DNA of 64,000 bases from the NCBI RefSeq assembly GCF_900095865.1, contig NZ_FMIZ01000005.1, positions 1 to 64,000 of the forward strand, in the 5' to 3' direction. The notes under the pieces are model-generated. The model was not told where the DNA came from. It worked only from the letters and a program-made list of their open reading frames with translations, and made no database searches. Position numbers and translations under genes: made by a program. The DNA comes from Massilioclostridium coli. GTDB taxonomy: Bacteria; Bacillota; Clostridia; Oscillospirales; Ruminococcaceae. Positions 13,004-22,541 of this stretch are shown one piece after another. Every line of letters begins with the position of its first letter. Within the stretch, counting starts at the first letter, position 1.

Positions 13004-14377
13004 TTATGATAAATCTACTTTTGGAAGCCCTGCAAATCCTTTTTCCAGATCCGCATCAGTTGGAACATAATCACTCATTTCACCATTATTGAATTTTTCG
13101 TAAGCCACCATATCAAAGTAGCCTGTGCCTGTCAAACCGAATAGGATTGTCTTTTCTTCTCCAGTTTCTTTGCACTTTATTGCTTCGTCTATGGCAACCT
13201 TAATGGCATGGCTGCTTTCTGGTGCAGGAAGAATCCCTTCAATCCGTGCGAATTTTTCGGCTGCTTCAAATACAGAAGTCTGTTCTACCGCTACCGCATC
13301 CATTAAGTTGTCATGATAGAGCTGTGATAGGATGGAACTCATACCATGGTAACGTAAACCTCCAGCATGGTTTGCGGATGGAATAAATCCGCTGCCCAGA
13401 GTATACATTTTTGCCAGCGGGCAAACCATTCCGGTATCACAATAATCATAAGCGAATTTACCCCTTGTGAAGCTTGGACAGCTGGCTGGTTCTACCGCGA
13501 TAAATTGATAATCCTTTTCACCTCTGAGTTTTTCTCCCATAAATGGTGAAATCAATCCGCCAAGGTTGGAACCACCGCCAGCGCATCCAATGATAATATC
13601 CGGTTTTTCATCGTATTTTTCAAAAGCGGCTTTTGCCTCCAAACCAATAACAGTCTGATGTAGTAGAACCTGAGAGAGGACCGAACCCAATACATAACGG
13701 TAACCTTCCTGTGTAGTAGCAGCTTCCACCGCTTCAGAGATAGCGCAGCCCAAGCTTCCGGATGTACCCGGGAATTCTTTTAGAATTTTTCTTCCCACTT
13801 CAGTGGTGTCAGAAGGGGATGGGGTGACACTGGCACCATAAGTGCGCATTACTTCACGACGGAAGGGTTTTTGCTCGTAGGAGCATTTTACCATGTACAC
13901 CTGGCAATCAAGCCCGAAATAAGCACATGCCATAGAAAGGGCGGTACCCCATTGGCCCGCACCGGTTTCTGTGGTAACCCCTTTTAGCCCTTGCTGTTTT
14001 GCATAGTATGCCTGTGCAATGGCGGAATTTAATTTATGGCTGCCAGAAGTGTTGTTCCCCTCAAATTTGTAATAGATTTTAGCGGGGGTGTCCAACGCTT
14101 TTTCCAAACAGTAAGCGCGCACCAATGGGGATGGACGGTACATTTTATAAAAGTCAATAATTTCCTGGGGAATATCAAAATAAGGGGTAGTATCATCCAG
14201 TTCCTGTTTTACCAGTTCATCACAAAAAACAGGGCGCAACTCTTCAAATGTAATTGGTTTTAATGTTTGAGGGTTTAAGATTGGAGCGGGTTTGTTTTTC
14301 ATATCCGCACGTACGTTGTACCATTGTTTTGGAAGTTCGCTTTCTTCCAGATAAATCTTATAAGGTATTTTTTTCAT
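13004..14377 (-). CDS. trpB: TrpB2-type tryptophan synthase beta-like protein
   Basis: 457 aa, longer than classic TrpB1 (~400 aa) and typical of the TrpB2/COG1350 group. The PLP-binding lysine is K115 in GSHKLNSA, the phosphate loop is CAGGGSNLGG, and ETGAGQWG is the conserved substrate loop. The predicted reaction is indole plus serine to tryptophan. TrpB2 often stands alone without TrpA, as here, and may salvage indole. No other trp gene is nearby. Expression is controlled by an upstream T-box leader (14400-14671) with its own promoter. It sits between the two rhamnosidase/AraC pairs with no obvious functional link. Confidence 0.93.
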   Translation of the reverse strand: MKKIPYKIYLEESELPKQWYNVRADMKNKPAPILNPQTLKPITFEELRPVFCDELVKQELDDTTPYFDIPQEIIDFYKMYRPSPLVRAYCLEKALDTPAKIYYKFEGNNTSGSHKLNSAIAQAYYAKQQGLKGVTTETGAGQWGTALSMACAYFGLDCQVYMVKCSYEQKPFRREVMRTYGASVTPSPSDTTEVGRKILKEFPGTSGSLGCAISEAVEAATTQEGYRYVLGSVLSQVLLHQTVIGLEAKAAFEKYDEKPDIIIGCAGGGSNLGGLISPFMGEKLRGEKDYQFIAVEPASCPSFTRGKFAYDYCDTGMVCPLAKMYTLGSGFIPSANHAGGLRYHGMSSILSQLYHDNLMDAVAVEQTSVFEAAEKFARIEGILPAPESSHAIKVAIDEAIKCKETGEEKTILFGLTGTGYFDMVAYEKFNNGEMSDYVPTDADLEKGFAGLPKVDLS

Positions 14378-14399
14378 AACAACTCATCCTTTCTATAAA

Positions 14400-14671
14400 C
14401 AAAAAATCCCTTGCCCTAATCATAGGACAAGAGATCAAAACTCCTGCAGTGCCACCTAAATTCATTCATAATGAACGCACTTTTTCATGTACTACCATAC
14501 ATGCTCCACAATAACGGTTGGAATCCGTCGCCCCTATCTGCAAATACCATTGCTTTCAGTTTGCCCTCACAAGCCCATTCACCCAAATAATATTACTATG
14601 CTTCCAGCAACACATAGCTCTCTGAGAATATTGCTTTTAGGTTACTCTTCTTGTTCATTGGTTTTCGTTTT
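14400..14671 (-). promoter_or_regulatory. T-box riboswitch upstream of trpB2, probably Trp-responsive
   Basis: Read on the minus strand, the leader has the AGAGAG stem I element near 14620, a GCTGGAAGC segment, and the conserved T-box AGGTGGCACTGC (14446-14457). It ends in a terminator (TCTCTTGTCC paired with GGGCAAGGGA, then TTTTTT) at 14399-14433. T-boxes sense uncharged tRNA. A TGG triplet at 14577-14575 in the specifier region fits tryptophan, but I did not fold the RNA to prove it is the specifier codon. Confidence 0.9.
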
Positions 14672-14676
14672 TTTTG

Positions 14677-14705
14677 ATTATACTATTAAACAAAAACATT
14701 GTCAA
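14677..14705 (-). promoter_or_regulatory. Promoter of the T-box/trpB2 transcript
   Basis: On the minus strand TTGACA (14705-14700) and TATAAT (14682-14677) are separated by 17 bp, a consensus sigma-A promoter. Transcription would begin near 14670 at the start of the T-box leader. Confidence 0.85.
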
Positions 14706-14767
14706 TACAAATTTTTATAATTAAGCAGTTATTGATAATTTATAAAAGAAAATTTTGTACAAAATAG

Positions 14768-15781
14768 CTATCCTTCATCTATGGATTTTTGCATTTGTTT
14801 TCGATATTCCGAGGGGGATAGCCCATATTTTTTCTTGAAAATCCGATGAAGGTAGCTGGTATCGTTTACGCCAATATTGTCAGCAATATCCCCCATGGAA
14901 AGCGACGTTGTTTCCAGCAATTTTTTTGCGGTTTGTAATTTAATATTATAAACAACTTCGGAATAGCTTTTTCCTAAGCTTTTCCGGAACAGCCGAGATA
15001 TATGGGAAGTAGAATAATTAAATTCCTTTGCAACAGACTCTAATGATATGGTATCCAAGTGAGTCTGGATATACTGGATAATTCGGATGGCTACCTGATG
15101 ATTTTTCATATCAGTATCATTGGCGACATAGTAATCGTTGCATATCCGTGCCAAATGGGCAAACAGTTGCAGGCAAATCCCTTTTAAAGCGGAATCACAA
15201 CACAAATCATCATTTACATATTCTTCAATTAATTGCTTAATAAGGGACTCTACCGGATATTTTTCGATATAGGGGAATAAAATAAAATCCTCCACCTGGT
15301 TTAAATGGTAAAAGTAATCCAAAAAGAAATTAAACATTAAACGGTTGTCCGTCATCCAAGGGAAAACCGTCTGTTCCAGAAAATCTTTGGACAGCAAGAT
15401 GTTAAACACAATATCGGTGGGATGTTCGAGATAAAGCCAGTGTAGGATGTGGGGGTTCATCAGTAAAACATCCCCTTGGTGGAGATGGATCGTTTCATCG
15501 TGGGTGACATGTACACAACTCCCACGGTAAACATACACCATTTCAAAATAATTATGCACATGAAAAAGGGGTTTTTGCTTATAATCTGGGTCATAAAGGT
15601 GAGGTAAGGCTACTATTGTATTTTCTCCAAATGTTTCTATATTTAGCGTATAATACCCTTTTTCCCGTACGATATCCATCAGTTTTTTTCCAAGGTCATT
15701 CGGCTTTGAAGGTTGAGAAGAAGCACCATTCTTGGTACGTCCCTGCCATCTCCCTTTTATTTGGTCTAACCATTTATCCAT
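14768..15781 (-). CDS. AraC-family transcriptional regulator
   Basis: 337 aa. A cupin-type sensor domain (FHVHNYFEMVYVYRGSCVHV, about residues 70-150) precedes a two-HTH AraC DNA-binding domain near the C-terminus (SLESVAKEFNYSTSHISRLF, then MGDIADNIGVNDTSYLHRIF), ending in LSPSEYRKQ. It is the paralog of the regulator at 11756 and diverges from the second rhamnosidase gene, which it probably activates. Start ATG 15781 lacks a strong ribosome site, so the exact start is less certain. Confidence 0.9.
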   Translation of the reverse strand: MDKWLDQIKGRWQGRTKNGASSQPSKPNDLGKKLMDIVREKGYYTLNIETFGENTIVALPHLYDPDYKQKPLFHVHNYFEMVYVYRGSCVHVTHDETIHLHQGDVLLMNPHILHWLYLEHPTDIVFNILLSKDFLEQTVFPWMTDNRLMFNFFLDYFYHLNQVEDFILFPYIEKYPVESLIKQLIEEYVNDDLCCDSALKGICLQLFAHLARICNDYYVANDTDMKNHQVAIRIIQYIQTHLDTISLESVAKEFNYSTSHISRLFRKSLGKSYSEVVYNIKLQTAKKLLETTSLSMGDIADNIGVNDTSYLHRIFKKKYGLSPSEYRKQMQKSIDEG

Positions 15782-15990
15782 ATTGCTGCCATCCTAACTT
15801 TTAATATTATATGCAATTATAACATATTTTTTATGTATTGTATAGGATATTTGCTGAAAATGAATTGCAAATGATTTCAGAATACCTGAAATTAATCATC
15901 AAATTACATGAATTTTTTCAAAAACATTTTATAATGGGTTATACAGTAAGTTACATGAGAATTTTCAAAAATTTTGAGGAGGAGGAAACT

Positions 15991-18900
15991 ATGAAAAATC
16001 TCAAAACAAAAATATTGTCTGTATTGCTGTCCGTTGCTATGCTGGCAAGTATGACAGCTACTGTAATCCCTGCGTCAGCAGCAAATGGATACAGTACAAC
16101 AATTACTTCTATGGAAACCAATTCCCTGGAAGATGCAACAACAGTGGATGATACCACCCCAAGGTTTAGTTGGGCAATGGATTCCAATCTAATCGGGCAA
16201 AAACAAACCGCTTACCAAATCCGGGTCACCAATGTAGAAACAGGAGAAGAGGTTTGGAACAGCGGAAAAGTAGAAGATAGCAATTCCACTTGGGTTGAAT
16301 ATCCGGGCACAGCAACTCCATTGCAGCCAAAAACTGCATATGAATGGGTGGTAACTGTGTGGGATAAAAATGGAACTCCAGTGGTATCTGAACCAGAACA
16401 GTTCACTACAGGGCTAATGAGCGAGGATTTAAGCACATGGGAAGGTGCTGAATGGATTGGTGCGGATGAACTGTATTTGGATGCGGCTTCCATGCCAGTA
16501 TACCGGATGAACTACACCATGAGGATTAAACAAGGCGGAGAAAAATCCGGATTTGTATTTGGCGCGGATGATCCTAGGTTTAGCGCAACCATCTACAACA
16601 ACTATTTAATCCATGGGGAAAACTACATCGCATACCAACTGAATGTTAGCCAAATGCCGGCAACAGTGGAAGTGTACCGTGTAGGATATTGTTCAACAGA
16701 TACAGTGGAAACCCCAATCGCCACAATCGAAGTACCAGAAACAATCATCAATGACAAAAACAAAAATGGCTTCCATGATTATGAAATTGTGATTTCCGGA
16801 AACCAGATGGAAAGCATGAGCATTGATGGTCAAAAAATTTCTGATGCATTAACATTAAATCCAGGTGGTACGGAGTTATATCCACGTTTGAATAGCATTG
16901 GCTTTATCACCAGTGAAAATAATCAAAAAGCAACTGATTTCTCTAATATCTCGATTAAAAACTATCGTGAACCACAGGCGGAAGTGTTTGGAAAAGATAC
17001 AGGCGCCACCTATGATATCTTTGAAGGAATAAAAGGCGTAACCGTAAAAGAAGATGGATCTATTTTGGTGAACAAAGGGATGCTTGCTTATGCGGACCCA
17101 TCCTATGGTTCCATTCCAATGCTCAGAAAAGATTTTACAGCGGACAAAGAGATTGAGCGTGCAACTGTGTACGCCACTGCACGTGGTATTTATGAAATGA
17201 GCATCAACGGCCAGAGGGTAGGAGACGAATATTTTACTCCTGGTAACTCTGATTACCGCCAACAAATTCAGTACACATCCTATGATGTAACAAAGCTGTT
17301 GCAGAAAGGGGAAAACACCATCGGCGCAACATTGGCGTCTGGCTGGTATGGCGACGAGGCATCCTTTAATTTAACAGACTATAACTTCTATGGTGACCAT
17401 CAGTCCTTCCTAGCAATGATGGAAATCAAATACACGGACGGGACAAGCTCCATTGTGAAAACAGATGATACCTGGCAGTATTATGGGGAAGGACCAGTAA
17501 GATACGCAGGAAACTTTAATGGCGAAACCTATGACGCAAATCTGGAAGCAGCAGTAGCAGGCTGGGATACCCCAGACTATGACGCATCCGCATGGAGAGC
17601 GGCAACCGTAATGGATTCTAAAGTAAGTGGGTATGAGCCAAAAATCGTAGCAAAAACAGACGAAGGGGTAAAACAGGTAGAAACCCTGGATGCAACTTTT
17701 GTCAGCAAAGAAACCCGTGGGGATGATAACCACACCGTATATATCTATGATATGGGTACTAACATGGTAGGTGTCCCACAGATTACCTTGCCAGAAGGTG
17801 AAGCGGGACAAGAAATCACACTGAGATTTGGTGAAAGTATTTATCCAGATCTGCCAGAAAACAACGAATATAACTATGGCGATTTGGCAGGCTTAATCTT
17901 AACTGAAAACTATAGAACCGCATTGAGTACAGACCGCTATACGATGAAAGGTGCAGAAGGCGGAGAAACTTTTGTACCAGAATTCACATTCCATGGATAT
18001 CGGTATATTGAAATCTCCGGCGTAGACGAACAAATTCCAGAAGAAAACATCAAAGGGATTGTATTAAGCTCTATCACAGAACAGACAAGTAACTTTGATT
18101 CTTCCAACGAACTGGTAAACCAGTTGTTTGAAAATATCATGCGATCCACTTATGGGAACCATCTGTCCATCGCAACAGACTGCCCACAGCGTGACGAAAG
18201 GCTGGGATGGTCCGGAGATGCTCAGGTATTCTCCAGAACCGCAACCTATATGGCGGATATGAACTCTTTCTATGGTAACTTTCTATCCCTGATGAGAGAT
18301 GCTCAGGGTAAACAAGATGGTACTTACGACAAATACGCTCCTAGCTATAATGCTGTTGTAGGAAATGCCATGAATTTGGGATATTGCTGGCAGGCAGCAG
18401 GTGTTGTTGTACCATATGAAACCTATTTGCAGTATGGAGATACCTCCATCATCACAGAGCACTACGATTCTATGAAGCTGCATATGGATGGTATGATGAG
18501 TAAAAAAGCAGCAGGTAAGGAATATTTGACTTCTAACACCGGTTTCCTGGCAGACCATCTGTCCGTTGCCTCTACCGATACCCCAATGTTATCTAATGCA
18601 ACTTTCTACTATGTAACAAAAGCAATGGCGGATATGGCAGCGGCAATTGGCGAAACAGAAGACGCCCAATTGTATAGCGATTACGCGGCAGGCATTAAAG
18701 CAGAATGGAACGCCACCTATGTAGACCCAGAAACCCATAAAACTACTGCAAGTGGAAAAGTCCAGGATACCCAGGCATCCTATTCTTTGCCATTGGCATA
18801 TGATGTATTTGACGAAACGAACAAACCATACGCAGAAGATTACTTGGTAGAAGCATGCGCAAGAGAAAATTATACGATTACAACAGGATTTGTAGGGACT

Positions 18901-20310
18901 GCCCCATTGTTACCAGCTTTGACAGAAGGTGGTAACATTGAAGATGCTTACAAAATGTTGGAACAAACCGAATATGCATCCTGGCTGTATCCAGTAACCC
19001 AGGGCGCAACCTCTATTTGGGAACGTTGGAACTCCTACACCGTAGAAAATGGCTATGGTGGAAATAACGGAATGAACTCTTTCAATCATTATTCCTTAGG
19101 CGCGGTAGGCGCATGGATGATGGGTTACCAGGTTGGTATCCAAAGGGATGATACCGCAGGATTCCAGAGCTTTGAATTACAGCCAACACCAGGTGGAAGC
19201 TTTACCTATACCAATGGTAGCTATGAATCAGATTATGGAACTATCGTTTCCAATTGGACAGCGGATCAAGGTGAATTGACCTCTTATGAAGCGGTAGTAC
19301 CTGCAAATACAACCGCGACCCTATACTTGCCAGTAAGTGAAGAAGCAGTAGCAGACTTTACAGCAATAGATGGTATTACTTATGTAGGCATGGAAGAACA
19401 CAATGGCCAAATGACAGCAAAATTCAACTTGGAAGCAGGTGGCTACAACTTTTCACTGCAAGATGGTAAATTGGTAGCAAGCATTGCAGATGGCTATGTA
19501 GCAGATGAAACAGAAACAGCAGATAAAGGTATCTTAAATTCTGTTATCGAATACGCAGATGCAGCAAAAGCAAGCGGTGAATATGATAATGCCATCGAAA
19601 GTGTACAAAAATCCTTTGATGAAGCGTTGACAAATGCGAAAGCAGTTGCAGAAAATGATGCAGCAACTCAAGAAGAAGTGGATGCAGCATGGCAGACCTT
19701 ATTGAACGAAATCCATAAATTAGGATTTGTAGCAGGCGATAAAACAGAATTAGCAAGCTTAATTGCAGCAGCAGAAGAAATCGACCTGAGTAAGTATGTA
19801 GAAGCAGGTCAAGCGGAATTTACCACAGCATTGGAAGCAGCTCAGAGCGTATACAAAGACGGAGACGCAATGCAGACGGAAATCAATGAAGTAGCGGATA
19901 ATCTGTTAAACGCAATGTTGAACCTGAGATACAAAGCAGATAAATCTATCCTGGAAGAAGTAGTAGCAAAAGCAAATCAGATAGATGCGAACGCATACAC
20001 AGCAGAAAGCTACGCAGTACTGGAAGCGGCATTAAAAGATGCGAATGCAGTATTAGCAAATGAAAATGCAACTCAGGAAGAAGTAGACGCAGCAGTAACC
20101 AATGTACAGAGTGCAATGGATAGCTTAGTAGCAGTAGAAGGAACAGAAACTGAAACACCAACTACTGACAACAATGCTACCCAAACGGGACAGGAAAGCA
20201 CAACAACCAAAGCGAACGCAGCAAAAACAGGGGACATTGCCCCAATTGCAGGCATCGCAGTATTAGCAGTAGCAGGTGCAGCACTGTTCCTCTTCAGCAG
20301 GAAAAAGTAA
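15991..20310 (+). CDS. Secreted, surface-anchored alpha-L-rhamnosidase with LamG-like insert (GH78)
   Basis: 1439 aa from ATG 15991, chosen because GAGGAGGAGG lies just upstream and a signal peptide follows (ILSVLLSVAMLASMTATVIP). The same frame is open back to 15838 but has no ribosome site there. GH78 signatures: DCPQRDERLGWSGD (D730, E736, D743) and E1011 in SIWERWNSY. About 190 residues inserted near residues 150-340 look like a LamG/concanavalin-type fold and are absent from the first rhamnosidase. The C-terminal third has the same FIVAR-like helical module as the proteins at 7676 and 31133, then KTGD, a hydrophobic span and RKK. The gene is divergent from its AraC regulator and ends in a strong terminator. 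Confidence 0.92.
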   Translation: MKNLKTKILSVLLSVAMLASMTATVIPASAANGYSTTITSMETNSLEDATTVDDTTPRFSWAMDSNLIGQKQTAYQIRVTNVETGEEVWNSGKVEDSNSTWVEYPGTATPLQPKTAYEWVVTVWDKNGTPVVSEPEQFTTGLMSEDLSTWEGAEWIGADELYLDAASMPVYRMNYTMRIKQGGEKSGFVFGADDPRFSATIYNNYLIHGENYIAYQLNVSQMPATVEVYRVGYCSTDTVETPIATIEVPETIINDKNKNGFHDYEIVISGNQMESMSIDGQKISDALTLNPGGTELYPRLNSIGFITSENNQKATDFSNISIKNYREPQAEVFGKDTGATYDIFEGIKGVTVKEDGSILVNKGMLAYADPSYGSIPMLRKDFTADKEIERATVYATARGIYEMSINGQRVGDEYFTPGNSDYRQQIQYTSYDVTKLLQKGENTIGATLASGWYGDEASFNLTDYNFYGDHQSFLAMMEIKYTDGTSSIVKTDDTWQYYGEGPVRYAGNFNGETYDANLEAAVAGWDTPDYDASAWRAATVMDSKVSGYEPKIVAKTDEGVKQVETLDATFVSKETRGDDNHTVYIYDMGTNMVGVPQITLPEGEAGQEITLRFGESIYPDLPENNEYNYGDLAGLILTENYRTALSTDRYTMKGAEGGETFVPEFTFHGYRYIEISGVDEQIPEENIKGIVLSSITEQTSNFDSSNELVNQLFENIMRSTYGNHLSIATDCPQRDERLGWSGDAQVFSRTATYMADMNSFYGNFLSLMRDAQGKQDGTYDKYAPSYNAVVGNAMNLGYCWQAAGVVVPYETYLQYGDTSIITEHYDSMKLHMDGMMSKKAAGKEYLTSNTGFLADHLSVASTDTPMLSNATFYYVTKAMADMAAAIGETEDAQLYSDYAAGIKAEWNATYVDPETHKTTASGKVQDTQASYSLPLAYDVFDETNKPYAEDYLVEACARENYTITTGFVGTAPLLPALTEGGNIEDAYKMLEQTEYASWLYPVTQGATSIWERWNSYTVENGYGGNNGMNSFNHYSLGAVGAWMMGYQVGIQRDDTAGFQSFELQPTPGGSFTYTNGSYESDYGTIVSNWTADQGELTSYEAVVPANTTATLYLPVSEEAVADFTAIDGITYVGMEEHNGQMTAKFNLEAGGYNFSLQDGKLVASIADGYVADETETADKGILNSVIEYADAAKASGEYDNAIESVQKSFDEALTNAKAVAENDAATQEEVDAAWQTLLNEIHKLGFVAGDKTELASLIAAAEEIDLSKYVEAGQAEFTTALEAAQSVYKDGDAMQTEINEVADNLLNAMLNLRYKADKSILEEVVAKANQIDANAYTAESYAVLEAALKDANAVLANENATQEEVDAAVTNVQSAMDSLVAVEGTETETPTTDNNATQTGQESTTTKANAAKTGDIAPIAGIAVLAVAGAALFLFSRKK

Positions 20311-20325
20311 TTCATATCTTGTAAC

Positions 20326-20358
20326 CAAAAAGGAAGGTTCATAGTGAACCTTCCTTTT
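20326..20358 (+). terminator. Terminator after the second rhamnosidase
   Basis: AAAAAGGAAGGTTCA pairs with TGAACCTTCCTTTTTT around a 3-nt loop; a perfect stem followed by a T run. Confidence 0.88.
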
Positions 20359-20360
20359 TT

Positions 20361-20640
20361 GATTGATTAGGGATACCACCGGCTATGCCGGTGGAGGTGC
20401 CTCGTAAAAAAGCTTTCGCTTCAAGTATCGAGCGAAGCGAGCTACTAACAAGCAATCTAGCAAGTTCATCAAGCTCGGAAAGAAGCATAAGTGCCCGTTT
20501 ACGGGTGGCGGAGCAGTAGATGCAAGAGAAAGAATGTTCAGTGCGTCTTTAGATGCCCGCCAGTAAAATGCCCTTCTAGGGCTTAATCAAGCCTCCGGCT
20601 TTGCCAGAGGTCATGACTTTCGTTATTATAAAAAAGCGGT
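20361..20640. mobile_element. Hairpin-ended element, possibly an IS200/IS605-derived MITE
   Basis: A ~280 bp GC-richer block in AT-rich surroundings has no transposase ORF. Its left edge carries a perfect hairpin, CCACCGGC (20376-20383), loop TAT, GCCGGTGG (20387-20394). Its right edge carries CCTCCGGC (20592-20599), loop TTT, GCCAGAGG (20603-20610), with one mismatch. Paired subterminal hairpins with tiny loops are typical of IS200/IS605 ends and of non-autonomous derivatives. Both ends have a similar GG-hairpin-GAGGT layout. Element identity is inference from structure. Confidence 0.5.
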
Positions 20641-21089
20641 TAATTGAAGTATGGAATGATTTTATCTAGCAGTGAATGATGGCATCAAGGCAATACTCCG
20701 GTTTATACAATTTGTTTCAAATGCTAATTCTGTAGTTGATTATAAGGTTATTGTTTTTAATATGGTACCTTTAGATGTAAAAAATCCCCCAGTTTTACCG
20801 TGGAAAGAAAAAGAGTATAGCAACAATTGTAACAGCGAGTTTTATGCAAGCTGAAAAAGGAAAGACTGTACAAAAAATAGTAAATGAAAAGATTACCATT
20901 TTTGATCCGTTTACAGGTAAAATGCGTGTGATGCGATAATATCATTCATTACCCCTGATAGGGATTAAGCCGGTAATATCCCCTTTTAGAGACTGTGTAA
21001 GACAAACTTACGTTTAAAGCAATAATTATTATGTGGGAGTATAAAAGGTATTGTAAAAAACAAAATGTATTCTGTAAATAAAAAGTCTA
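20641..21089. other. Intergenic stretch with a possible gene remnant
   Basis: About 450 bp without a convincing gene. A 60-codon ORF (20672-20854) overlaps, in another frame, a lysine-rich open stretch ending at TAA 20937-20939 (contains SFMQAEKGKTVQKI) that lacks a usable start. They look like the broken tail of an old gene, perhaps disrupted by the adjacent hairpin element. Confidence 0.35.
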
Positions 21090-22250
21090 TTATTGAAAAG
21101 AGGCTCTATTTTTTATTTTTACAACGAAATATACTATAATAGCTAAAGGAACAGTAAGCAATAAAGCGGGATAAAATAAGGACAAATTTAAGTTTCCAAA
21201 CAAAAATCCCCCAATCGCAGGGCCCAAAGCCATCCCTAAATCCAACCCGATATAATAGGTGCTGTTTGCCAACCCACGTTTTTCTTTCCCTGCCAATAAA
21301 ATGGCGGTGGATTGACATATAGAGCACATCATGCCATATCCACCCGCCATAAATAAGGCAGCAAAAAACAATATAATATTATTTTTCAGAAACGTCAAAC
21401 ACAAAATCCCAGCAAAAGCGCTGATAGAACTGCCAAATAAAAAATATTGAAAAGGGAGTCGGTCAAACAAGCTTTTCAGGCAAAGGCGAAGAACCAATAG
21501 AACAACCGCGTAAAGAGGAAAAAACAGACTTACTGATACAGAAAGGTTTCGAGCTTGTACATAGTTGACAAGAAAGGATTGGGTAGCACAATAAGGAATG
21601 GAAAACAGCATGATAATAATGGCAACAGGGACAGCTTTCCATTCCGCAATCTGCAATTTGGTTTTTACTTTTTGAGTTTGGGGTTCTGGCTCGCCTTTAT
21701 TTCCAATAAATTGAATTATAATCATTGTCATCAAAGAGGTAAGTAGAGCAATCCCAAAAGAGAGCCGATAACCAAATACTTGATAAATACTAATACCGAT
21801 TGCAGGAGCAACCGCCATGCCAAGGGCGTTCATCATACCATAAATCCCCATGCCGGAACCAATTTTCTCGTTGGGCAACATGTTGGACATCCAGGTAGCC
21901 ATACAAACAGAGCAGCAGGCAAACCCCACGCCATTTATCATTCTGGCAACAAAAACAATCATTGGGTTTGTTGCAACCATATATCCCAAACAGGAAAGGC
22001 ACATCAATCCCGCGCCAAGAAAAGAAACTTTATATTTGCTGATTTTGTCCGCTAAATTCCCGACAAAAGGGCGGCAAACAAGGGAGCATAAATTCATGAA
22101 CCCGCCAATCATCCCCATCATGGTAGCGGAAGCCCCAATACTGCCCGAAAAACCAGTAATCAAGGGAGTTATCAGCATGGGGCTACAAAAATAGAAAAAG
22201 CTGGCTATCAATATTAAAATAATATCTTTTGAATAAGTTTTTTGTTTCAT
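21090..22250 (-). CDS. Major facilitator superfamily transporter
   Basis: 386 aa, almost entirely hydrophobic with about 12 predicted membrane spans. The MFS motif A-like loop between TM2 and TM3 is visible (RPFVGNLADKISKYK, near residue 60), and the second half repeats the layout. The length fits the 12-TM MFS family, which includes drug and metabolite exporters. The SD AGGAGG precedes the ATG. It appears monocistronic, and the substrate cannot be read from sequence. The region 22251-22480 upstream has no further gene. Confidence 0.88.
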   Translation of the reverse strand: MKQKTYSKDIILILIASFFYFCSPMLITPLITGFSGSIGASATMMGMIGGFMNLCSLVCRPFVGNLADKISKYKVSFLGAGLMCLSCLGYMVATNPMIVFVARMINGVGFACCSVCMATWMSNMLPNEKIGSGMGIYGMMNALGMAVAPAIGISIYQVFGYRLSFGIALLTSLMTMIIIQFIGNKGEPEPQTQKVKTKLQIAEWKAVPVAIIIMLFSIPYCATQSFLVNYVQARNLSVSVSLFFPLYAVVLLVLRLCLKSLFDRLPFQYFLFGSSISAFAGILCLTFLKNNIILFFAALFMAGGYGMMCSICQSTAILLAGKEKRGLANSTYYIGLDLGMALGPAIGGFLFGNLNLSLFYPALLLTVPLAIIVYFVVKIKNRASFQ

Positions 22251-22480
22251 GAATACCTCCTAGATAATATAGTAAGCTATGTATCTGAAAAAATGATATT
22301 GTTTCAGTAATATCTATCCAATCTATATCGTTATCATTCCCAAAATAGTGGACAAACACACTATAACATTATTTTGATAACCTTCGATTGGATTCGACCA
22401 TTTCATGTTCCGATATGTTTTTTGTAGCACCGTTTGATCCAGCAGAATATTTTGAAAATAGAGATACTAAAAGTGCACAG

Positions 22481-22514
22481 GAAAAAGAGCAAAGCCATTT
22501 TATGCTTTGCTCTT
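22481..22514 (-). terminator. Terminator of the aldolase gene
   Basis: AAGAGCAAAGC (22485-22495) pairs with GCTTTGCTCTT (22504-22514). On the minus strand it is followed by CTTTTTC, placing it 30-60 bp after the aldolase stop. Confidence 0.82.
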
Positions 22515-22541
22515 AATATAGATAATATAGAATTCTATTTT

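Noticed and set aside
15838-15990. N-terminal 51-residue extension of the second rhamnosidase
   Set aside because: It would bury the signal peptide, and the strong ribosome site precedes ATG 15991.
22290-22345. Fur-box-like TGATAACGATA near the MFS transporter gene
   Set aside because: Only a partial match to the 7-1-7 consensus, easily expected in AT-rich DNA.
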